Below are positions 1 to 6,858 of a stretch of 64,000 nt of DNA, piece after piece. A program made the position numbers and the translations under genes. The stretch comes from CBDBCU01 sp965203435 (lineage in GTDB: Bacteria; Chloroflexota; Dehalococcoidia; Lucifugimonadales; UBA3495): positions 186,001 to 250,000 of the forward strand of contig CBDBCU010000001.1 of assembly GCA_965203435.1 (NCBI GenBank), in the 5' to 3' direction. The notes under the pieces were generated by a model. The model had not been told where the DNA came from. It saw only the letters and a list, made by a program, of their open reading frames with translations, and did not search any database. Positions within the stretch are counted from its first letter, which is position 1. The number at the start of each line of letters is the position of its first letter.

Positions 1-2
1 GG

Positions 3-572
3 ACTTGGTGGGACAGCGCCATGGTTACCTTTACCCTGGTCGGCCAATCCCTCCATGTATTTTTGACCATCCCCATTGCCCTGCTGGTCTTTTCCCTGAA
101 ACTGGGCTGGCTGCCCAGCCACGGCTGGGACGGGTTCTTTTCGACCAGCATCATCCTGCCGGCCCTGGTCTTGGGTATCCCCGGCGTGGCAATCGTAACC
201 CGCCTGACCCGGGCGGCTACCCTGGATGTAATCGGGCAGGACTACATCCGCACGGCCCGGGCCAAGGGCTTGCCGGAGCAGGTAGTGCGCCTGCGGCATA
301 TCCTGCGGAATGCCCTGATTCCGGTGGTAACGACCCTGGGCTTTTCCCTGGCCGGCTTGGCCAGCGGCTCCTTTATCGTCGAGCTGTATTTCGGTATCCC
401 CGGCGTGGGTCTGCTGACCATTGAATCTCTGTTCTCCCGGGACTACCCCATCATAATGGCGGTTACGCTGCTGGGAACCACCCTGTTCGTGCTGGCGAAC
501 CTGGTGGTGGACTTGATTTACCCGGTGCTGGACCCCCGCATCCGGCTGGGAGGCGACTATGTTGCCGGATGA
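3..572 (+). CDS. Dipeptide/oligopeptide ABC transporter permease, DppB/OppB type (5' end missing)
   Basis: The reading frame is open at the left window edge, so only the C-terminal ~189 residues are seen. Hydrophobic segments alternate with the cytoplasmic EAA-type loop (DYIRTARAKGLPEQVV followed by HILRNALIPVV), the signature by which this permease contacts its ATPase. The C-terminal region ending in DLIYPVLDPRIR is typical of DppB/OppB. It overlaps the next permease gene by 14 bases, so the two are translationally coupled and should form the heterodimeric membrane channel. The cognate binding protein would lie to the left; ATPases of the same system type are at 26.9-28.9 kb but are not adjacent, so they need not be partners. 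Confidence 0.93.
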   Translation, partial: TWWDSAMVTFTLVGQSLHVFLTIPIALLVFSLKLGWLPSHGWDGFFSTSIILPALVLGIPGVAIVTRLTRAATLDVIGQDYIRTARAKGLPEQVVRLRHILRNALIPVVTTLGFSLAGLASGSFIVELYFGIPGVGLLTIESLFSRDYPIIMAVTLLGTTLFVLANLVVDLIYPVLDPRIRLGGDYVAG

Positions 573-1530
573 TACGCAACGGCTGACCTTGCCGGAGCCG
601 TCCCTCCGCTCGCGGAGTTACCTGTCCCTGTCCCTGCGGCGGCTGCTGCGGAAAAAGCTGTCGGTAACTTGCCTGGTCATCATCGGGATAATGTACGGGT
701 CGGGCATCTTTGCCCCCCTGGTGTCGCCCTACGGCTACAACGACCAGGATTTGTCGGTAGCCAAGCAAGGGCCGAGTTTGACTCACCCGCTAGGCACGGA
801 CCGCTTGGGGCGGGATATGCTGACCCGGGTAATGTACGGGCTGCGGACGACGGTCATCATCACGGTAATTTCCCTGGTGACCGGAGCCCTGGTATTGGGC
901 ATTGCCTTGGGGCTGATTGCCGGCTACTTCGGGCGCTGGGCCGACGGGGTGATTATGCGGGTGGGCGAGGTAACTTCCGCTTTTCCCGACATTTTCCTGC
1001 TGCTGATAATCGTCGCCACGGTAAAACCGCGGATCCTGGAGTATGTGCGGAACTTTGAGGATGCCACCGGAATTGACTGGATTGTGCGGCTGGGCATTGT
1101 CGACTATCTGGTGATTTCCCTGGCCCTGGCCGTCTTTTCCTGGTTCGGAATGGCCCGGCTGGTGCGCGGGCAGGTGCTGCAAGCCCGGGAAAATCAGTAT
1201 GTCGAGGCGTCCCGGGCGATGGGTTCCTCTAATCTCCGCATCCTGGGCATTCACCTGATGCCCAACATCATCAGCCCGGTAATCGTATCGATTTCGGCCG
1301 GCTTGGGCGCGGTTGCCGGCGCGGAGATTGTGCTGAGCTGGCTGGGGATTGGCATCCAGCCGCCGACGCCCAGCTTGGGGGTGATGATTTTTGAGAACGG
1401 CAACATTTCGGTGCTGCGGAGCGACCCCCATCTGACCCTGGTGCCGTCGGCGGTGCTGGTGCTGCTGCTGTTCACTTTCAGCCTGCTGGGGGATGGGGTA
1501 AATGACGCCTTTAACCCCCGCGCCCGTTGA
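559..1530 (+). CDS. Dipeptide/oligopeptide ABC transporter permease, DppC/OppC type
   Basis: A 323-residue inner-membrane permease. After an N-terminal cytoplasmic stretch comes a first membrane span, then a periplasmic loop with the family motif HPLGTDRLGRDMLTRVMYG, then four or five further spans. The EAA loop is visible as QYVEASRAMGSSNLRILGIHLMPN, and the C-terminus ends GDGVNDAFNPRAR, matching the usual GDxLRDxLDPRxR. The ATG lies inside the end of the upstream permease, giving coupled translation. Length is normal for DppC. The substrate (peptide, nickel or other small solute) cannot be read from the permease. Confidence 0.95.
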   Translation: MLPDDTQRLTLPEPSLRSRSYLSLSLRRLLRKKLSVTCLVIIGIMYGSGIFAPLVSPYGYNDQDLSVAKQGPSLTHPLGTDRLGRDMLTRVMYGLRTTVIITVISLVTGALVLGIALGLIAGYFGRWADGVIMRVGEVTSAFPDIFLLLIIVATVKPRILEYVRNFEDATGIDWIVRLGIVDYLVISLALAVFSWFGMARLVRGQVLQARENQYVEASRAMGSSNLRILGIHLMPNIISPVIVSISAGLGAVAGAEIVLSWLGIGIQPPTPSLGVMIFENGNISVLRSDPHLTLVPSAVLVLLLFTFSLLGDGVNDAFNPRAR

Positions 1531-1613
1531 CCCGGGGCGGTGATGGCCCTGGGGCGGCAAGGCCGGACTTGGGCCGCTAGGGCAATGGTTCAGCGCCGGG
1601 CAAGCGCCTACAA

Positions 1614-1690
1614 AAACCGTCATTCCCGCGCAAGCGGGAATCCAGTATCGCGGCCTTTCGGGATTTCCCCTTGCGTGGGAATGACGGTTT
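1614..1690. repeat. Family B repeat (REPIN-like inverted pair), copy 1
   Basis: A 14-base arm at 1614-1627 (AAACCGTCATTCCC) is perfectly complementary to 1677-1690, and a smaller hairpin (ATTCCCGCGCAAGCGGGAAT) lies within the left arm. The element sits between the convergent dppC-type gene and the peptidase gene, where it could also serve as a bidirectional hairpin. Related elements are at 14870, 34467 and 36351. Confidence 0.85.
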
Positions 1691-1708
1691 CTAGTTGCCC
1701 CGTTTCCG

Positions 1709-3229
1709 CTAGCGGAATCGCCGCCGCCCGGCCAGCAGCAATGCCGCCGGGCTGACCAGCAGCAGCATTAAAGCCAGCTCGCCGGCATTGCCTTGCGCCG
1801 CCGCCGGGTTGCAGCCGCCAGCATCGGCCGGTGGCGGCGGATTGACCGGGAGCGGCGGCTGAGTGGCCGTGGCTGCTGGTAGAGGTACGGGCGTAAAGGC
1901 CGCCGTGGGCGTCGGCGCTAGCGTGGGCGCGGCAGTAGGGGTCGGATCCGTTTCCGGGGTCGGCGTTGCCGTCGGTTGCGGCGCGGCGGTAGCGGTGGCG
2001 GCCGGCGGCGCGGCCGGGTTGGCCGCCAGAGCCAGGGTAGGCCGCGGCGTAGGGGCTATCCGGGTGCGGGAGGGGGAACGCTGCTGCGGCGTTGCCGGCT
2101 CCGGGCGCGGCAATACTTCCAAGCCCAGGGACTGCCGCCATAGGGAATCCAGCCCATACTCGTCAAAGCCATAGACCTGCATCAAGGCGGCGTCAATGTT
2201 CAGGGTAGAGGTAATGGCCTGCAACAGGTCGGCCATCTTGTCCGTCCCGTAGGTTTCAATCATAAAAGTCACCACGGACAGCCCCTGTCCGTAGCCAATC
2301 AGAATATCCTCCGGAGTGCCGCTGAAGTTGCTCTGCTGCCACAGGGGACGCAGTTTGCCTTGTTCAATGGCCCGGCGCAGGTAACGCTCCCGGTCGGCGT
2401 CAGCGCTGAAATCGCCATACTCGGCCAAGCCCTCGTTCAACCAGTCCGGCACCTGGGAATAGGCCCGGCCGGTAGCGTCGCCCACCAGCAGATGGATGAA
2501 CTCGTGGGCGGTCGTGCCGGTTACGCCCTGCCCGCCGCTATAGACCAGCAGCACCCGCTCCTCGTCAAAGGCCATTCCCGCCGTTATCAGCTGCTCCTGC
2601 TGGGCTTGGGACTGAAAAGGCAGGGCCCCGGCCATATCCCGGTAGTTGTGATAGGTAACGATGTGCAAAGGATCCTGGGGATTGCTGCCCAGCACCGGCC
2701 CCATATATTCCAAGGTAGCCGCCGCCGTGTCCAGCACGTGCTGCGCCCGCTCGGCGACCAGGGGATTGTTGTAATAGACGGTTATCAATCCGGCGGACAC
2801 GGTAAGCCACTCAAAGCGGTTGTCCAGATAGACAAAGATTTGCTCCTCGGTGCGGAGGACGCGGCCGGCGGTATCCCGCAACTCAAAGGAATAGGCCATC
2901 CGGGTGCCGGGCGGAAAGTAGTTGCTGCCGCCGCTGAGCAGTTCCGCTGCGCCGCTGACCGCCGTTCCCGGGTCAAACTCCACCGGCCGGTAAGCGCTGC
3001 GGCTGACCTGGCCGATGGTTTTCATATAGACCCGGATGTCGTTGATTTCATCCGGCCCGGCGGCCTCGATAAAGAAGTGGACGCTGTCGGGAAAGCGGCT
3101 TTCGACCCGGTGGGAAAGAACCCGGATTTCCCCCTCCTGCTGGGCTTGGGCCGGCACGGCGGTCAAAGGCAGCAGCAGGAGGAAAGCAAACAGGGCGGCC
3201 AGGGCAATCAGGGGCAACGGCAGGCGCAT
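1709..3229 (-). CDS. Exported metalloprotease, peptidase MA-like (M1-type gluzincin), with C-terminal membrane anchor
   Basis: The start is placed at the ATG giving MRLPLPLIALAALFAFLLLL, a clean signal peptide ending near AQAQ (residue 30); an ATG 22 codons upstream would bury it. An N-terminal beta-rich domain (residues ~33-140) precedes the catalytic region: HEFIH at residues 242-246 is the zinc site and WLNEGLAEY at ~263-271 supplies the third ligand (E266). A long Pro/Thr/Ala linker follows, then a Gly-Gly-Cys motif, a hydrophobic stretch and RRRFR at the end. That end looks like a C-terminal sorting or anchoring signal. Role is likely cell-surface proteolysis; substrate unknown. Confidence 0.82.
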   Translation of the reverse strand: MRLPLPLIALAALFAFLLLLPLTAVPAQAQQEGEIRVLSHRVESRFPDSVHFFIEAAGPDEINDIRVYMKTIGQVSRSAYRPVEFDPGTAVSGAAELLSGGSNYFPPGTRMAYSFELRDTAGRVLRTEEQIFVYLDNRFEWLTVSAGLITVYYNNPLVAERAQHVLDTAAATLEYMGPVLGSNPQDPLHIVTYHNYRDMAGALPFQSQAQQEQLITAGMAFDEERVLLVYSGGQGVTGTTAHEFIHLLVGDATGRAYSQVPDWLNEGLAEYGDFSADADRERYLRRAIEQGKLRPLWQQSNFSGTPEDILIGYGQGLSVVTFMIETYGTDKMADLLQAITSTLNIDAALMQVYGFDEYGLDSLWRQSLGLEVLPRPEPATPQQRSPSRTRIAPTPRPTLALAANPAAPPAATATAAPQPTATPTPETDPTPTAAPTLAPTPTAAFTPVPLPAATATQPPLPVNPPPPADAGGCNPAAAQGNAGELALMLLLVSPAALLLAGRRRFR

Positions 3230-3432
3230 AAGGCAATCCTTTGGTTCGGCTGATTCGGGAAGTTTCCCGTCTATTATGGAATAAGGCGCTGGCAAATGCT
3301 ACGCTGCCGGCGGCTATGTCGGACTTGCCGGCAATCCCCGCCTTGACGCCGCTTAACGGTATCCTTAAAATTGGCAACCAGGCGGCCCGGTTTATCCCCG
3401 GCAATCTTTATCCTGAACGGCGGTAACGGTCT

Positions 3433-4182
3433 ATGGCGCTGAAAGTGGGGCGGATCCCCTATATGATTTGCGAGCCCTTTTACTTTGACACCGAGCGGCG
3501 GGGTCTGCAACTGGTGGATACCCGGCCGCAAACGGCGGCCGCCGATATCGAGCAAGGCATTATCGACGCCGCCCCGGTGCCGATTGGGGACACTTTCGGC
3601 AAGGAGGATCGCTTTCAGCCGGTAGGCGGGTTCTGCATTGCCTGCACCGACCGGGCCGGCAGTATGTTCCTCTATTCCCGGCGGCCTATCGCCGAGCTGC
3701 AAGACGCCCGCATTGCCATCGCCGCGGAAGCGGTAACGGCCGGGAAACTGCTCCAGGCCCTCCTGGAGCAGCGCTACCAAGTCCGGCCGCAAGCCTATGT
3801 ATCCCCCCAGGAGGAACACGACGCCTTTGTGGTCAGCGGCGATGCCGGCCTGCGGCAGCGGCGGGGGGCGCGCGGCTTCCCCCACCGCTACGACCTGGGC
3901 GAGGAATGGTATAACTGGATGCGGCTGCCTTTCGTCATTGCCCGCTGGATGGCCCGCCGGGAGGTGGATTCCAAAGCCCTGGCCCTACTGGAGGATACCC
4001 TTTATGTGGGGCTGGAGGACGGCGTGGATCACCTTTACCACATTTCGGAACCCCGGGAGAACCTGCTGATGTTGCCGCGGGATGTGGTGGAATATGTGCA
4101 GGGCATCCGCTACTACTTGGGAATGTCGGAACAGAAGTCCATCCGTATTTTCCGGGAGTGCCTGGAAAAGCTGGCGGGGTAG
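3433..4182 (+). CDS. MqnA-like protein (chorismate dehydratase family, futalosine menaquinone pathway)
   Basis: A 249-residue soluble periplasmic-binding-fold protein. It opens with KVGRIPYMICEPFYF, close to the KVGxIxYxNxxPF start of MqnA, and carries the family's C-terminal helical block (FVIARW, then a long helix ending YYLGMSEQKSIRIFRE). MqnA removes water from chorismate to give 3-enolpyruvylbenzoate, the first step of the futalosine route. The start is fixed by an in-frame stop nine bases upstream. There are no other mqn genes in the window, so a diverged role in the same PF02621-type fold (also shared by MqnD) is possible. Confidence 0.7.
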   Translation: MALKVGRIPYMICEPFYFDTERRGLQLVDTRPQTAAADIEQGIIDAAPVPIGDTFGKEDRFQPVGGFCIACTDRAGSMFLYSRRPIAELQDARIAIAAEAVTAGKLLQALLEQRYQVRPQAYVSPQEEHDAFVVSGDAGLRQRRGARGFPHRYDLGEEWYNWMRLPFVIARWMARREVDSKALALLEDTLYVGLEDGVDHLYHISEPRENLLMLPRDVVEYVQGIRYYLGMSEQKSIRIFRECLEKLAG

Positions 4183-4205
4183 CCGATTAGGAGGAGACTT
4201 ATAGT

Positions 4206-4565
4206 ATGCCTAGGAGGAAACTGAAAAAGTTAGAAGGGGATTGGTTGCGCTTCACCGCCCGGGTGGAACGCTATGGCTTTAAGCCGAAAGGCTTGAGTTT
4301 AGCTGTCCAGACCATCCTGCTTTCGGATGTGCGCCTGGAGAATTCCGGCGATATGGTAGCCGATCACCTGTGGTTCCAGGGCGGGAAATGGTGCGACGGC
4401 GTCTTGCCCGGTTCGCGCATAGCCTTTGATGCTAAAGTCAGGGCCTATACGAAGGGCTATAAAGGCCAGAGGGACGATGTTGACGGCAAACCCGTTACCA
4501 AGGACTGGCAGTTGTCTTGGCCCTCCAAGGTTAAGGTGCTGGTTAAGCCGGCTTACTTGCGTTAG
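4206..4565 (+). CDS. Small conserved protein, probably OB-fold-like; function unknown
   Basis: A 119-residue protein preceded by a strong ribosome binding site (AGGAGGA, 4190s). It has a basic N-terminus (PRRKLKKLEGD) and the pattern TILLSDVRL...VADHLWF...GSRIAFDAKVRAYTKGYKG...WQLSWPSKVKVL. This succession of short strands, with the DHLWF and KGYKG blocks, recurs in uncharacterised bacterial and archaeal proteins and looks like a nucleic-acid-type OB barrel; that fold is inference. It follows the mqnA-like gene by 23 bases and may be in its operon. Confidence 0.6.
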   Translation: MPRRKLKKLEGDWLRFTARVERYGFKPKGLSLAVQTILLSDVRLENSGDMVADHLWFQGGKWCDGVLPGSRIAFDAKVRAYTKGYKGQRDDVDGKPVTKDWQLSWPSKVKVLVKPAYLR

Positions 4566-4658
4566 AGAGCGCATAGCTCCGTAGCGCGGCCAATCACCAC
4601 ATTACCTTGTATTCAGCTCGGATGAAACCGGCTTTGCTTTACGCAGGCAAAGGCTGCT

Positions 4659-5525
4659 ATGGTCCAGGTTACTGACTGCTGCTATGAAGTTACCGGGCGG
4701 CCGGCAATTATCTGCGATATTTCCCCGCCCCGTTCCGGCAATCCCGCCGCCTTGCCCGACTTTTTCCCCGAGGCCGATTTTCTCTTGGTCGGCTACTGTC
4801 CCGGCCGGGCGGTGCGGGCCGACTCCGCTATGGCCGCGGCGCAAATCCGCTGGCAGGGCGGCCGGGAAACCGCCTTTACCCTGCTAACCCGGGATCAAAA
4901 CCGCCTGGCCCTGCAAGCCCATCTGCTGGGGGCGCAGTTGCTGGGATTGAATAATGTAGTGGCCGCCGCCGGCGACCCGTTCACCCCAGCCGATGCCAAA
5001 CCGCCCCAAGCCGTTGACGACTGGCGGCCCACGGAGTTGATTGCATCTATCGCCGCCCTGAACCGGGGGCGGGATTTCCGCAACGCTGAACTGGCCGCGC
5101 CCACCGATTTTTGCATTGGGGCCACCGTTGACTTAGGCCGAGGTTTGCGCCGGGAAGCCGAATTGACCCGCCGCAAAATCGCCGCCGGCGCCCACTTCCT
5201 GATTACCCAGCCTCTCTATGACCCGGGCATAGCCGCCAAGTTTCAAGCGGCTTATGCCGCCGTTGCCGGGGAAGGATTGCCTATCCCGATTTTCTATGGA
5301 TTGCAGGTATTGGAACCGGGCGGCCTGGCCTTTGGCCCGACTCCGGCGGCGGCTTGGGCCGAAGTGGCGGCCGGGCGATCCCCCGTAGAGCAGGCATTAG
5401 AATGGGGCGCCGCTTTCCGCGCCGCCGGATTACATAACCTCTACCTGCTGCCGGGCATCCACCCTAGCGGCCGGCGGAACTATGCGGCGGCGCAAGCAGT
5501 GGCGGCGGGTTTGAGAGGGGGATAA
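4659..5525 (+). CDS. Methylenetetrahydrofolate reductase family protein
   Basis: A 288-residue TIM-barrel flavoenzyme of the MetF family. Visible landmarks are the N-terminal substrate-site glutamate region replaced here by CDISPPRSGNPAAL, the LLTRDQNR / LLGAQLLGLNNVVAAAGDP block (MetF: ...L.G+.NIL.L.GD), and LITQPLYDP followed by PIFYGLQVL, matching the conserved (F)ITQxxFD and PI..GI.P blocks. Family members reduce 5,10-methylene-THF to 5-methyl-THF. In many such short MetF-like proteins the partner is a corrinoid or zinc-finger protein; none is adjacent. The missing canonical N-terminal SFExxPP (here CDISPPR) is a small oddity. Confidence 0.72.
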   Translation: MVQVTDCCYEVTGRPAIICDISPPRSGNPAALPDFFPEADFLLVGYCPGRAVRADSAMAAAQIRWQGGRETAFTLLTRDQNRLALQAHLLGAQLLGLNNVVAAAGDPFTPADAKPPQAVDDWRPTELIASIAALNRGRDFRNAELAAPTDFCIGATVDLGRGLRREAELTRRKIAAGAHFLITQPLYDPGIAAKFQAAYAAVAGEGLPIPIFYGLQVLEPGGLAFGPTPAAAWAEVAAGRSPVEQALEWGAAFRAAGLHNLYLLPGIHPSGRRNYAAAQAVAAGLRGG

Positions 5526-5562
5526 GTTGGGAATGGGTATCCCATCGGTCAATTGCCTTTTC

Positions 5563-5659
5563 CATCCTTCAACAAGTTCAGGATGAGCGGAAAGGATTAC
5601 CCGGTTAGCTTTCCCATCCGGCAACAACTTCCGTTCATCCTGAAACTTGTTGAAGGATG
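5563..5659. repeat. Family A repeat, two copies in inverted orientation
   Basis: Two copies of the CATCC...GGATG core face each other: 5563-5590 (CATCCTTCAACAAG...) and 5636-5659 (CATCCTGAAACTTG...). They lie in the gap between the convergent metF-like and CMD genes, where a long cruciform or bidirectional terminator could form. Confidence 0.85.
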
Positions 5660-5719
5660 GGAAACACGGCAAACAGAGAGAAACCGGGTTAAGGCCGGGT
5701 TTGACCGCAGGAGTTTTCC

Positions 5720-6025
5720 CTACCGGGAGTCAAAAACCTCTTTAGCCACCCGGACGGCGTTGGCGGCGGTGGGCCAACCGGCGTAAAAGGCGATATGGGT
5801 AATGACCTCGCCGATTTCCTCTTTGGTAACGCCGTTGTCCAGGGCGCGGTTGATATGGCCGCGCAGCTGGTCGGTGCGATACAGAGCCACCAGCGTAGCC
5901 ACGGTAATCAGGCTGCGGTCCCGCTTGGACAATTCCGGCCGTTCCCAGACATCGCCGAACAGGACATTGGCGCTGAGTTCCGCCATCTTGGGCGCAACTT
6001 CCCGGGCCGGGTTGGGCGTAGTCAT
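5720..6025 (-). CDS. Carboxymuconolactone decarboxylase (CMD) family protein
   Basis: A 101-residue all-helical protein starting at the ATG 9 bases after GAGGA. It shows the family blocks LSKRDRSLITVATLVAL, LRGHINRALDNGVTKEEIGEVITHIAFYAGWPTAANA. The family includes 4-carboxymuconolactone decarboxylase and AhpD-like hydroperoxidases; the AhpD CxxC is absent, so a decarboxylase-like or uncharacterised role is more likely. No aromatic-degradation genes adjoin it. Confidence 0.88.
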   Translation of the reverse strand: MTTPNPAREVAPKMAELSANVLFGDVWERPELSKRDRSLITVATLVALYRTDQLRGHINRALDNGVTKEEIGEVITHIAFYAGWPTAANAVRVAKEVFDSR

Positions 6026-6079
6026 CAATAATCCTCCTCAAGGTGTTTTATGGCGTTGGGTATCCTTGAGGATTATATA

Positions 6080-6139
6080 CTCGAAATCCTTGAGGGAGTG
6101 GACCTCCACCCCCTCGTGGGTTCGAATCTCACTCCTCCG
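6080..6139 (+). pseudogene. 3' fragment of a tRNA-Ser(CGA) gene
   Basis: Beginning exactly at a tRNA anticodon loop (CTCGAAA, anticodon CGA at 6082-6084), the sequence continues with a 3' anticodon strand, a long class-II variable arm with GAGGG/CCCTC pairing, a T arm (GTGGG-TTCGAAT-CTCAC, 6116-6132) and TCCTCCG. The 5' half (acceptor, D arm and 5' anticodon strand) is absent: upstream is ATTATATA, which cannot pair. The acceptor strand is one base short of the norm. It is best read as an att-like scar or decayed tRNA. A 10-base direct repeat (ATCCTTGAGG) lies at 6062 and 6086. Confidence 0.65.
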
Positions 6140-6167
6140 CCGAGCAATGCCAAGATAGGTTTCAGGG

Positions 6168-6479
6168 CTAGTTGATGCCGACGGTCCGGAAAGTGACCCA
6201 CTCGGTCCCGTCCTCGTCTATGTGGTTGCCAAACACGATGTCGACGCTCCGACCGTCCCTCAGTTTCGCCCTCCCCCGGCAGTTCACTCGCTTCTCCGTC
6301 TTCGCAATCTCCTCGATGTCGAGGACGTCGACAATCGGAGAGCCGCCGGTCAAAAACGGGTTCTCCTCCGACAAGTCCCGAACCCCGTACTCCGTCGTCT
6401 CGCAGGACGTCAGACCCCCACAGCTGACCATGAGCAACAGGCTCAAAATGCCCAAGATAACCAGACTGACAAACCTCAC
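6168..6479 (-). CDS. Small lipoprotein, unknown function
   Basis: Start chosen at GTG 6479, 8 bases after AAGGGGG; it gives VRFVSLVILGILSLLLMVSC, a lipoprotein signal with the lipidated Cys at residue ~20. The mature part (~84 residues) has two further cysteines near its start and ends in a short beta-rich stretch (RAKLRDGRSVDIVFGNHIDEDGTEWVTF). No family recognised. The region upstream holds large nested inverted repeats. Confidence 0.65.
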   Translation of the reverse strand: MRFVSLVILGILSLLLMVSCGGLTSCETTEYGVRDLSEENPFLTGGSPIVDVLDIEEIAKTEKRVNCRGRAKLRDGRSVDIVFGNHIDEDGTEWVTFRTVGIN

Positions 6480-6516
6480 AGCAAAACCCCCTTGTAGCGT
6501 TTGGGATGCAGGCACC

Positions 6517-6639
6517 GTCACAGCGACCGACACGGCCAAGCGTAGTTCCACAAGGGGGCGCAGTGCGCCCAATCCCTCGCGCCAGACTGAACTACGCTTA
6601 TTTCCGCTTCGGGCCTCTGGAAGCCCGGGTCGCTGTGAC
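6517..6639. repeat. Nested inverted repeats upstream of the small lipoprotein gene
   Basis: An outer 12-base pair (GTCACAGCGACC at 6517-6528 and its complement at 6628-6639) encloses an inner 11-base pair (AAGCGTAGTTC at 6538-6548, complement at 6589-6599). A third complementary pair joins the lipoprotein RBS region (ACCCCCTTGT, 6485-6494) to 6549-6557. The stretch 6480-6858 holds no gene; apart from this structure and the promoter below it shows nothing else recognisable. Confidence 0.75.
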
Positions 6640-6734
6640 CTTCCTATCTTATGCCAGATTCCAATAGATGACAAGGGGATTTCTGTGCTGTAGCAGGCTT
6701 TCCTCTTGCGCTAATCTTTATTTATACCTGTTAT

Positions 6735-6802
6735 AAAGGGATATTCCCTTTTCAATTTACCGGCAAAAGGCAATCTACCCCTCCCATTAGTTGGTATATA
6801 AT
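6735..6802 (+). promoter_or_regulatory. Hairpin and probable promoter of addBA
   Basis: A perfect 7-base stem (AAAGGGA, 6735-6741; TCCCTTT, 6745-6751) in an AT-rich stretch is followed by TATAAT at 6797-6802, a consensus -10 box. No good -35 is seen 17 bases upstream. The addB start lies 57 bases downstream. Confidence 0.5.
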
Positions 6803-6858
6803 TCCCTACGAATTCCGATTAGTCTCTATCGCGGCCGCCCGGCGGCCGGGAGGCGCTG

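Noticed and set aside
2360..3253. Long reading frames opposite the peptidase, addB, addA, rhaD-like and ribBA genes
   Set aside because: They are antisense shadows caused by high GC codon bias and lack RBS or recognised domains.
6029..6139. Complete tRNA-Ser gene
   Set aside because: The 5' half is missing; upstream bases cannot pair with the anticodon and acceptor strands.
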